In this document: positions 7,743 through 14,684 of the stretch, piece after piece
Numbering within the stretch: position 1 is the first letter of the stretch
How the letters are laid out: the number at the start of each line of letters is the position of its first letter
NCBI GenBank assembly: GCA_027014155.1
Contig: JALWEG010000001.1
Location: 1-64,000 of the forward strand
Length of the DNA: 64,000 nt
Direction of reading: 5' to 3'
Source: Aquificaceae bacterium
Lineage (GTDB): Bacteria; Aquificota; Aquificia; Aquificales; Aquificaceae
Notes under the pieces: model-generated
What the model saw: the letters and a program-made list of their open reading frames with translations, nothing else
Databases searched by the model: none
Told to the model about the DNA's origin: nothing
Position numbers and translations under genes: made by a program

Positions 7743-9426
7743 AGTTCTAAACGAGTCCCAAAAGATAGCTCTGCTTAAGGATTTCCTCAGAAAACCATCG
7801 GCTATATCCGCTCGGGACATTGATAGGCTTTTGGAGAGCTTCCCCTTTGAGAGCGCTCGGCTCAATTACCTGAGCCTTCAGGTCTTCAGAGCGAGGAAGG
7901 ACATAGTCCCTCCGGAAAAGCTTTCTTCCAAGCTGGGGATTAATACGGAGACTGCCAAAGAAATCCTCGGTTCTGAGGAGAGGTATGCCGTATTTCCGGT
8001 GGTTAATCCGGGGAATAGAAAGGCGCAGCTGGTGAAAGCTCTCCTGGTACCAATAAGAGGGGAGAGGGTTATTCTTATAGGTGGTGAGCCACCTGAGAAC
8101 CTAAGCCTCTTGGCTAAGCTCTCCGGAACCGGATTCGCAATAGCCTTTAGCTCGGAGTTTGACTGGAAGGGAAGCAGCTCTTACATGCTTTCCGTATATG
8201 CGTCTTTGGCCTTTCACGGCAAGTTTAGAGATTTGGCCTTCACGGGGGTTATAACTCCGGAAGGAGAGCTTGAAGAGGTGAGCTTTCTCAGAGAGAAGAG
8301 AGAGTTTTGCAAAAAAGAGGGAATCCCTCTCGTTTACCCCTCAAGTTGTATGAAAGACCTGAGGGACCTTGAAGGCTTTATCTTATCTCTTTCAATACCG
8401 CTCGCCTCTTTACCTTCAACAGATCCCTCTCCGTTCTTGAGGGAGTTCAAGTTTGAAGAGGCTTACATAAGAGATGTCTTTCATCTGTCTTACCCTCTGA
8501 TTTACGGAGAATCCTTTGAGGAAACTGTAGAATCCTTCGGCAACTTTGCAGATTGGCTTGAAGTTGTATCTACCCGGCTCAAGAGCATAAATGAGAACTA
8601 CCTACCGATTAAGGTGGGAATAACCAGCAAGGTTCTGGCAATGACATTTTACTTGGGTTCCGTGCTGGCAAAGTCAAGGCTTCCGGTTGATTTCTACCAG
8701 TACGACAGGGGAACCTATCGGGTAGCGTTTTCGCTTTCCAGCGACAGAGATGTGCCCGATACGCAAGCCGTGGAGAAGCTCGTTAGCGTCAGCAGACCTA
8801 AAGATGTTAAGGAGATATTCGTCAATCTCAAAACCAAGATAGAGGGAAGGGAAGATGCTCTTGAAATAAAGCTACCGGAGGGGGAACATCATGACGATAA
8901 CCTCCTTGAGCTTGCCTTCTACGTGAGCAGGGAGATAAAGTCGGTGGGAAGAGGATGCAAAAAGCTGCACCTGGAGGTTTCCAATCCCTTCTCCTTCGCA
9001 CTGGGGTATTTCTTGGAAGATTATGTCTGTCTTGAGCTTGTTCATAAAGGTAAAGTGGTCTATGCTCTCGCTCCTTCGGAAGACGGACATTTATACCTGC
9101 TGAACGCTTTCTCTCTCAATATGCTTGAAAAGGGTAAAGCGTTGGTGGATATAGAGGAGCTATCTATGCAAGAGGCGGTTAGAGTTCTTGATGGCGGATA
9201 TGAGTCTTATATATCCCACGGTGCTACAGCTCAGGTGCTATCTAAGATGCTCAGAAGGGAGGTTCAATTGAGGAGGGAGCCGATAAAGCTCAAAGCCGGG
9301 GACAGAGCTTTGGTGTTCCAGATAAAAAAACGACCCGCGGAGGGACAGGTGTTCACCGAGGAAGAGATTGAAGACATAGTAAAAGCCAACAGGTTCAGCT
9401 TTTTCCTGATAAAGGTTTTCTACTGA
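7735..9426 (+). CDS. calpL: CalpL: Lon protease-SAVED sensor fused to a DUF1874/AcrIII-1 (Crn2) ring nuclease
   Basis: 563 residues from ATG 7735, overlapping the calpT stop; a TTG at 7729 is the alternative. Residues about 85-222 are a Lon-type proteolytic domain. WKGSSSYM places Ser147 where Lon has its catalytic serine, and TGVITPEGELEEVSFLREK places Lys188 at the catalytic lysine. Residues about 235-450 form a SAVED sensor with two CARF-like halves (PIKVGITSKVLAMTFYLG near 291; VSNPFSFALGYFL near 415). Residues 452-563 match the DUF1874 family, AcrIII-1/Crn2 cA4 nucleases: YLLNAFSLNML (454-464), YISHGATAQVL with candidate catalytic His495, KLKAGDRALVF (518-528), and RPAEGQVFTEEEIE. So a cA4-switched protease would carry its own off-switch. 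It converges on hipB with a 32-bp overlap. Confidence 0.88.
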   Translation: MFKVLNESQKIALLKDFLRKPSAISARDIDRLLESFPFESARLNYLSLQVFRARKDIVPPEKLSSKLGINTETAKEILGSEERYAVFPVVNPGNRKAQLVKALLVPIRGERVILIGGEPPENLSLLAKLSGTGFAIAFSSEFDWKGSSSYMLSVYASLAFHGKFRDLAFTGVITPEGELEEVSFLREKREFCKKEGIPLVYPSSCMKDLRDLEGFILSLSIPLASLPSTDPSPFLREFKFEEAYIRDVFHLSYPLIYGESFEETVESFGNFADWLEVVSTRLKSINENYLPIKVGITSKVLAMTFYLGSVLAKSRLPVDFYQYDRGTYRVAFSLSSDRDVPDTQAVEKLVSVSRPKDVKEIFVNLKTKIEGREDALEIKLPEGEHHDDNLLELAFYVSREIKSVGRGCKKLHLEVSNPFSFALGYFLEDYVCLELVHKGKVVYALAPSEDGHLYLLNAFSLNMLEKGKALVDIEELSMQEAVRVLDGGYESYISHGATAQVLSKMLRREVQLRREPIKLKAGDRALVFQIKKRPAEGQVFTEEEIEDIVKANRFSFFLIKVFY

Positions 9427-9667
9427 GAGGCTCGCATAGGAAAGGCTCTTCTTTCCTGAATGGATTGAAGGGGGTAATGCATAGGTCATAACCCAAAACT
9501 CTGAGTATGTGTTCCATCTTCACGAACCTTATGCTTCCAAGCCTTCCGTTCTCAAGGTTGCTGATGACCTGCCTTGAGAGTCCGACCTTTCTTGCAAACT
9601 CTTCCTGAGTCCACCCCTTTTCCTTTCGCCTCTGCCTTATGAGCTTCCCGAGTCTTTCGTAGTCCAT
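9395..9667 (-). CDS. hipB: HipB-like XRE family antitoxin/regulator
   Basis: 90 residues. An XRE helix-turn-helix fills the N-terminal two thirds: IRQRRKEKGWTQEEFARKVG followed by LSRQVISNLENGR (about residues 9-42). A C-terminal tail follows. A GGAGG ribosome site precedes the ATG at 9667. It is 23 bp downstream of hipA, the reverse of the usual hipB-hipA order. Its last 32 bp overlap the end of calpL on the other strand. It is expected to bind HipA and repress the operon. Confidence 0.85.
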   Translation of the reverse strand: MDYERLGKLIRQRRKEKGWTQEEFARKVGLSRQVISNLENGRLGSIRFVKMEHILRVLGYDLCITPFNPFRKEEPFLCEPLSRKPLSGKS

Positions 9668-9690
9668 AGCTCACGCCTCCTTTACTCTTT

Positions 9691-10854
9691 TTAAGCGTGT
9701 GTGAGTGCCTTTTCCCACTCCTTGAGCATCTTGTTTCCTATCTCCCTAAAGCTCGGCTCTTCCTTCACGTATTCCTTTACTTCTTCCATCTCTTCCCTTA
9801 CGGCGACCTCGCACTCTTGGTAAAGCTCCTCAGCCTCTTCCTTGGACAGTCCGCAGAACCTCATGCCGAAATCCGTGAGTTTATCTCTACCGTGCCACCT
9901 CTTTGTGCCGTGCATAAAGAGTGCAGGCCTATCGTCGGGAACGTAAACTGTAGTGCACACCACATCGTAGGCGGGAGCGAGCCTTATCTCTGAAAAGTCG
10001 TCCCTGTATATAAGTCCAAAATTCTTTAAGTGAGCGTCTCCGTTTCTCAAGAGGAAGTTCATGACCATGAGCTTGTAGTAAGCCTTGAGGTCTTCCTCCG
10101 GAAAGGTGGAAAACAGTTTTATGACCTTTGCTATCTGCTCGTAGCTCCCTTCATACTTGGACTCCCTTACCTTACCGAGTAAGGAGGCTGTCTCCTCAAA
10201 TCCGAGGTATTCTCTGCCTGTTCTGTCGTAGGTGAATCTCTCTACCACGAGAAACTTACCACCCTTGGAAAGGTGTGTAGTGGGAGTCTTTATTCCCGCT
10301 CTCTTTACAGCTTTCATGCAAAGGTATTCATTCCTTGCAAGCTCAGGGTATTCGTTCCCGAAGGTTTTGATTATGTATTCCCTAATTTCAAGTGCGACCT
10401 TATTCTCAAGAGAGGCTATGGTCTTGGGTTGAACTCCCGAGATTGCGTTCTTGTAGAGGAAGATACTTAGCAAGAGTTTAAATGTATCCCATGTATCGTT
10501 CTCAAGCACTTCTTCAAGGGAAAGGACTTTATCTTCTTTGAGTCCTTCTTTGCCCTCAAGCATTATTCTTCCTTCCACTCCTGCGGCGAGGTAGTAGAGC
10601 ATGATAAAGTCGTCAGCCTTTCCCTCTCTCTTGTTTATCAGGTTTCTGAGAAGCTCAAATAGATAGCCTTCGGGAATGAAGGAATCAAAGAAAGGGTGTA
10701 GGTGAAAGCTGCTAAGGTAGATACGCTGTGTGTTTGGCATGGATAGGCAAAGGTGTGTATCCGCTTTGTCCGAGTATTCAAAGACATACTCTCTGCTTGA
10801 GTTCTCAAAGAGTATACCTATCAAATTTCCTCTGTGGAAAGCTTTTATGTCCAT
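9691..10854 (-). CDS. hipA: HipA family serine/threonine kinase toxin
   Basis: 387 residues, somewhat shorter than E. coli HipA (440). Kinase landmarks are present: SGVQPK (139-144, the P-loop-like segment), RNGDAHLKNFGLIY (270-283, catalytic loop) and LAPAYDVV (292-299, metal-binding aspartate). HipA phosphorylates glutamyl-tRNA synthetase and causes dormancy. The gene is first in a two-gene operon with hipB. A GTTTA-N9-TAAAC inverted repeat at 10859-10877, just before the start codon, is a candidate operator. Location between CRISPR parts suggests a defence or stabilisation role, which is inference. Confidence 0.9.
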   Translation of the reverse strand: MDIKAFHRGNLIGILFENSSREYVFEYSDKADTHLCLSMPNTQRIYLSSFHLHPFFDSFIPEGYLFELLRNLINKREGKADDFIMLYYLAAGVEGRIMLEGKEGLKEDKVLSLEEVLENDTWDTFKLLLSIFLYKNAISGVQPKTIASLENKVALEIREYIIKTFGNEYPELARNEYLCMKAVKRAGIKTPTTHLSKGGKFLVVERFTYDRTGREYLGFEETASLLGKVRESKYEGSYEQIAKVIKLFSTFPEEDLKAYYKLMVMNFLLRNGDAHLKNFGLIYRDDFSEIRLAPAYDVVCTTVYVPDDRPALFMHGTKRWHGRDKLTDFGMRFCGLSKEEAEELYQECEVAVREEMEEVKEYVKEEPSFREIGNKMLKEWEKALTHA

Positions 10855-10858
10855 TTCA

Positions 10859-10877
10859 GTTTACAAAAATGATAAAC
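10859..10877 (-). promoter_or_regulatory. candidate operator upstream of hipAB
   Basis: Inverted repeat GTTTA-N9-TAAAC centred 14 bp upstream of the hipA start codon. Further upstream on the - strand lies TTGACA (10893-10888), but no good -10 sits at the right distance from it. The site is in the right place for HipB autoregulation but does not match the E. coli HipB operator. Confidence 0.35.
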
Positions 10878-10930
10878 AATCGGAAAATGTCAAGTTATAT
10901 AGACAATCCTACGGCTTTGGGGATAAGTCC

Positions 10931-11857
10931 TCAGCAGGGAGTAAACCTGACCAATTTTATCAGTCTCAGTGTGTTGGTCAACTTACCTACTAACTCTTTA
11001 AGCTCTTCCAGGTCCATGGGGTCTATGTATCTTAGAAGTTTGCTTATGCGCCTTATCTGTTCTTCACTGAGGTTGAACTTGGATTTAATTATGATTTTCA
11101 AAGCTTCCCTGGATACAGCTCTTTGAACTTTGCGCCTTTCCCAATAGGAGAGCTTGAAGGATACAGACCTGCAGTACCCGCTCTTGTATAGAGGACATAT
11201 AGTTATTCTGTAGGTTGAGGTGTCAACGTGGTTTACTCTAAAGAGGAGGGTGTGCACGTTTTCAGAGGTTATGGTTGGGCAGGAGTAGTCTATGCTATCT
11301 TTGTATATTCTTATATTTCTGCTTAAGTAGCCGGAATCCTTCTGTCTTGCAGACAACATAGCACTTCCGAACTTTACTTCCACGAAGTATATGTCGCTAT
11401 CCGAACAGGCGAGCACGTCAAAACCGCTGTTGTTCACTTGTTTGGAGTAGGTGAGTATCTGCAAGTTTTTGACCGAATCCGTATCCAATCCCAGCACATC
11501 TCCGATGTATTCTGCAAATCTATCGTTGCGAGATGCCTTCTCTAAAAAGATTTCCGCTATCTTTTCACCTATTATTCCCTTTATGTTCCTGTCGTGGCCG
11601 GAATACCCGAACCTACCGTTCACGACCATGTCGTAGGTTAAATCCTCTATCAATCCTAATACCTCGCTGGCTATGCTCTCTATAATTTTGTCCTCTATTA
11701 CAGAGGTGGCTATAAAGGTCAGTGCCTTTTTTGCTATACAACCTGCGGTTCCTGCAAGGAAGGGGATGGCAGGTATTGCAAAGGGAAAAGCCTGCGCGCT
11801 TGAGGTAAATAGCAGGCTTCCTATGAGTCCGAGGGAAACTAACCTTTTCCTCATCAT
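10931..11857 (-). CDS. exported PD-(D/E)XK nuclease-like protein
   Basis: 308 residues. The N-terminus (MMRKRLVSLGLIGSLLFTSS, cleavage expected after AQA at 23) is a signal peptide. A second hydrophobic stretch (about 24-55) may anchor the protein. The core has the elements of a PD-(D/E)XK nuclease: Glu98 in GIIGEKIAEIFL, Asp147 in NNSGFDVLA, then Glu160-x-Lys162 in DIYFVEVKFG after 12 residues. The C-terminus (250-308) is basic and helical. No specific family is recognised. A nuclease fold with an export signal beside a CRISPR array is unusual. The gene runs away from array 2 and ends close upstream of hipA. Confidence 0.6.
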   Translation of the reverse strand: MMRKRLVSLGLIGSLLFTSSAQAFPFAIPAIPFLAGTAGCIAKKALTFIATSVIEDKIIESIASEVLGLIEDLTYDMVVNGRFGYSGHDRNIKGIIGEKIAEIFLEKASRNDRFAEYIGDVLGLDTDSVKNLQILTYSKQVNNSGFDVLACSDSDIYFVEVKFGSAMLSARQKDSGYLSRNIRIYKDSIDYSCPTITSENVHTLLFRVNHVDTSTYRITICPLYKSGYCRSVSFKLSYWERRKVQRAVSREALKIIIKSKFNLSEEQIRRISKLLRYIDPMDLEELKELVGKLTNTLRLIKLVRFTPC

Positions 11858-11930
11858 AGTATATGAGAACTTCTATGGGGACCGGTTTCTGACATGTGAG
11901 GGTTAACATACAGATTGAACGTTGTGAAGA

Positions 11931-12212
11931 GATGCAATCCCTTAGTTTCCAGGGATAACTTCAACCCAGACTCTCAAACGGCAAACATAAGTTCGACACA
12001 ATCTATATGCCGAAAGAATGGCTAGAAGGGTCGCAATCCCTTTCTTTGCAGGGATAACTGCAACTTTCCCCCTCAGCTTGAGGGGAATGATCGAGATTCT
12101 GTCGCAATCCCTTTCTTTCCAGGGATAACTGCAACCGGCAAGAAGACGGAGTACTACCAGCTTCCTAACGGAAACGTGTCGCAATCCCTTCCTTTGCAGG
12201 GATAACTGCAAC
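11931..12212 (-). CRISPR. CRISPR array 2: four 35-bp repeats, three spacers
   Basis: Repeats lie at 11931-11965 (degenerate), 12030-12064, 12101-12135 and 12178-12212. Spacers are 64, 36 and 42 bp. The rightmost repeat equals the array 1 consensus. Moving away from the leader the repeats pick up 1-2 changes, then about eight in the last. Orientation matches array 1. The 64-bp distal spacer is far longer than the others. Confidence 0.96.
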
Positions 12213-12447
12213 CCTTCTTCTGAGAATATTGAGGCACAACGGCCTCAGAAGGCGGGAAGGCAAGTTTTTACCATAAAGTTCAAATTTTAACGCTCTATGA
12301 GCGATTTCCTTCCCGAGCGCATGGCTCTAAGCTCAGAGCCGTTTTTAGCCCTATTCAGTTGCCAAGGTAGCTGGGCGCTCCTGCGTCGCCCTTTACTGGC
12401 TCTTATTATACACGCGTTTCCAGAAAATCAAATTATGATATTCCTCA
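12213..12447 (-). promoter_or_regulatory. CRISPR leader of array 2, near-copy of leader 1
   Basis: 235 bp, ungapped, 11 mismatches to leader 1; six of these fall in the 32 bp next to the repeat. The - strand promoter is kept as TTGATT (12431-12426), 15 bp, TATAAT (12410-12405), and both internal hairpins are kept. The CTTCTG/CAGAAG inverted repeat beside the first repeat is also preserved, here extended by one pair. Identity stops sharply at 12447. The 54 bp from there to the next gene hold nothing recognised. Confidence 0.85.
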
Positions 12448-12501
12448 AGGTAAAAAAGGAAAAGGAAAGCAGCTTGCTGGTTTATCAAAAGAAAGTGCCG
12501 A

Positions 12502-12864
12502 TTAATCTTTGATTTCTAAAATAGCTTCTTCGTAGTACGTTATTTTCTCCGCATCGTGGTATATCTGTAGGTATTGTTCAACGGCTTCCTTACTACAATC
12601 TATCAAAATATCCATTAAAGCTTCCGGTATAAAGGTATCTACGATAACTATTATCCCTTTACCGTCGTACATATCCGGTATGACGAAAGCTGAATTGAAG
12701 ATTGTGTCATCGGCCTTGTTTATTTTATCTTTATACTCAGCGTAGTAGCATTTATCAACGTCAAAATTAAAGCGTGATATGTCCAGGCGCCTTCTTTCGG
12801 CAAGTTCAAAAAGCATATCCTTAGATAGTGATGCAATACTTTGGTTTTCCCGTTCCTTACCCAT
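12502..12864 (-). CDS. hypothetical protein beside CRISPR leader 2
   Basis: 120 residues, not recognised. Helical and acidic, with no signal peptide or membrane segment. A central block (SAFVIPDMYDGKGIIVIVD) reads as two beta strands, followed by a helical C-terminus rich in tyrosine and glutamate. The DNA looks AT-richer than the core genes to its left in transcription order, which suggests recent arrival. It stands alone between leader 2 and the bax-like gene. A TATAAA lies about 10 bp before its ATG at 12864. Confidence 0.5.
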   Translation of the reverse strand: MGKERENQSIASLSKDMLFELAERRRLDISRFNFDVDKCYYAEYKDKINKADDTIFNSAFVIPDMYDGKGIIVIVDTFIPEALMDILIDCSKEAVEQYLQIYHDAEKITYYEEAILEIKD

Positions 12865-12909
12865 ACCAATTATTTATAACTGCTCACTTCAGCTATTTCT
12901 GACATATCT

Positions 12910-13770
12910 TTACTCAACGGCGTGAAAAGAGAGGTCAAGCTTGCAGTTGTCGTATCTCTTGAGGTCGTTGGCCAATATCAGCCTTTTTATCTTTCTGACG
13001 TATCTCTCCCTTTGCACCGAGTAGAACCTCATGGTATCGGCAAGCTCAAGGGAGTCCTGTGTATAAAAACGCTTCTGCCTGAAGCCTCTATAAGCCCAAC
13101 CCACGTTTAGGGTATAGATGTAGTTCTCCACGGACTCCAATAGGTTCTCAAAGCTTCTTAGCTTAATGTTGGTTCCCACAACCCTTATGTGTTTTGCGTT
13201 CTCTTTGAAAGTCCACATTCCGAAGGAGTTGTTGGCCACCCTGAAGGCTCTTGACCTTCCCCAACCGCTCTCTATGGCAGCCTGAGCCAGCAGCAGGCTG
13301 ACGGGAACAGGCATAACCTTGTCCAGTAGCTCTTCTACGCTCTGCGCTCTGTATTTGGAGAGCAGATACTCAAGATATCCCTTCTCAAGCTCGGTAATCT
13401 GCTCTCCCTTTTCTATCTTGCCCAGTATCCTCAGAAGGTTCTCCCTCTCCTGGGACACCCTGTAGTTGGCTATCAAAGCTGAAGGAAGCAGGGCGTTTAT
13501 AAAGAGTCTCTTTCTGTCTTCGGGCTTTACCTCGCTCAGGTCAAGGTTTGAATAGACGACCGGCTTTACCCTCTCGCACTCTATCTCTTCCACCTCTCGG
13601 GGCGTGGCAAAGTCCCTGTAGAGTATGTTCACATCGCTCAGTTCAAGGGTGCTTAGGCTGTGCTCTCCCAAGGTGGATACCTTCTTAACGTTCAGGGAGA
13701 GGAATGCCACGCCGAAAACTGCGAAGGTTAGAAGTGCTAAGGCCAAGATGAGTTTGTGTCGCATGGTCAA
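12910..13770 (-). CDS. Bax/FlgJ-type glucosaminidase-domain protein
   Basis: 286 residues. A basic N-terminus and one membrane segment (about 5-26) act as signal anchor. The C-terminal half is an endo-beta-N-acetylglucosaminidase domain: LLLAQAAIESGWGRSRAFRV (catalytic glutamate) then ANNSFGMWTF and the VENYIYTLN region, as in E. coli Bax. It would cut glycan strands of peptidoglycan in the periplasm. Its start overlaps the end of the G3E GTPase gene by 4 bp, so it belongs to a three-gene - strand operon with that GTPase and the symporter. Confidence 0.85.
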   Translation of the reverse strand: MTMRHKLILALALLTFAVFGVAFLSLNVKKVSTLGEHSLSTLELSDVNILYRDFATPREVEEIECERVKPVVYSNLDLSEVKPEDRKRLFINALLPSALIANYRVSQERENLLRILGKIEKGEQITELEKGYLEYLLSKYRAQSVEELLDKVMPVPVSLLLAQAAIESGWGRSRAFRVANNSFGMWTFKENAKHIRVVGTNIKLRSFENLLESVENYIYTLNVGWAYRGFRQKRFYTQDSLELADTMRFYSVQRERYVRKIKRLILANDLKRYDNCKLDLSFHAVE

Positions 13771-14684
13771 ATTAGACTATTAATATATTCTAAATTGCTA
13801 AATTTGCCAATCAGAACCAAGAAGGACTCTCCCTCGTAATCGGTTGCCGGCTCGCCTATTTCATAGTCTCCAAAGACGTAGTGGACGTATACGGGATGCT
13901 CCAGCTCCTTTAGCTTGACTATGCCTTTGGCTCTGTAAACCTGCTCGGGGAGGCTTTTCAGGTAGCTTTCCAGGCTCTCGTAAGGCATCTCGTCTTTAAA
14001 CCTCACTACCCTCTGGGAAAGGCCGTGCCCGTGGCCGCTCTCCACGGAACGAAGGACTTCCATAGGACTGCCTACACCTTCAAACACCTCTTTGGGCACC
14101 TTACCCCTCACTGCTCTGTAAATTACGTAAGGATTATCTTTATCGTCCTTTGCGAACATATTTTTAAGTTTGTATTTGGCCTTTATGCTCTTTACCTCTT
14201 TCTCAAGCTCCTCAAGCTCCCTTTGCGATACGAGGTCGGTCTTGTTGAGGACTACGATGTTGGAAGAGGCAAGCTGGTACTTGGCGGTCTCTTCATCTTT
14301 GTATCTGTGGAAGTTCTTGCTGTCTATAACGCACAGCACCCCTTCTAAGGAACACCCCACGGTTTTTAGGCTGAACATTATGGGAAAAGGCTCGGAAGTT
14401 CCTGATGTTTCCACTACGACCACCTGCGGTGAGTATTCTTGTATCAGCTTAACCATGGAGCTTTCAAACTCCTGACTCAGCTTGCAGCATATACAGCCCT
14501 CGGATATCTCAAGAACCTGAGAGTAAACCTTCTCAATTATGCTCCCGTCCAGTCCCACCTCACCGAACTCGTTGACCACCACGGCCACCCTTTTGTCTCT
14601 CAGGTGTTCCTTAACGGAGTTCAGTATCAGGGTCGTCTTTCCGCTACCGAGGAAGCCGGTGATGACAAAGGCGGACACTTTCAT
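13767..14684 (-). CDS. CobW/G3E family GTPase (metal chaperone type)
   Basis: 305 residues. Walker A GFLGSGKTTL (residues 9-18), the metal-binding GCICCKL motif (about 64-70), and base-recognition NKTDL. The C-terminus has a CobW_C-like domain. A short His-rich stretch (ESGHGHGLSQ) near residue 218 could hold metal. G3E GTPases deliver zinc, cobalt or nickel to target enzymes; the target here cannot be read from the neighbours. It overlaps bax (4 bp) and the symporter gene (4 bp). Confidence 0.88.
   Translation of the reverse strand: MKVSAFVITGFLGSGKTTLILNSVKEHLRDKRVAVVVNEFGEVGLDGSIIEKVYSQVLEISEGCICCKLSQEFESSMVKLIQEYSPQVVVVETSGTSEPFPIMFSLKTVGCSLEGVLCVIDSKNFHRYKDEETAKYQLASSNIVVLNKTDLVSQRELEELEKEVKSIKAKYKLKNMFAKDDKDNPYVIYRAVRGKVPKEVFEGVGSPMEVLRSVESGHGHGLSQRVVRFKDEMPYESLESYLKSLPEQVYRAKGIVKLKELEHPVYVHYVFGDYEIGEPATDYEGESFLVLIGKFSNLEYINSLI

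Noticed and set aside
10900-10930. E. coli-type HipB operator (TATCC-N8-GGATA) upstream of hipA
   Set aside because: Only a TATCC/GGAT pair with the wrong spacing was found.
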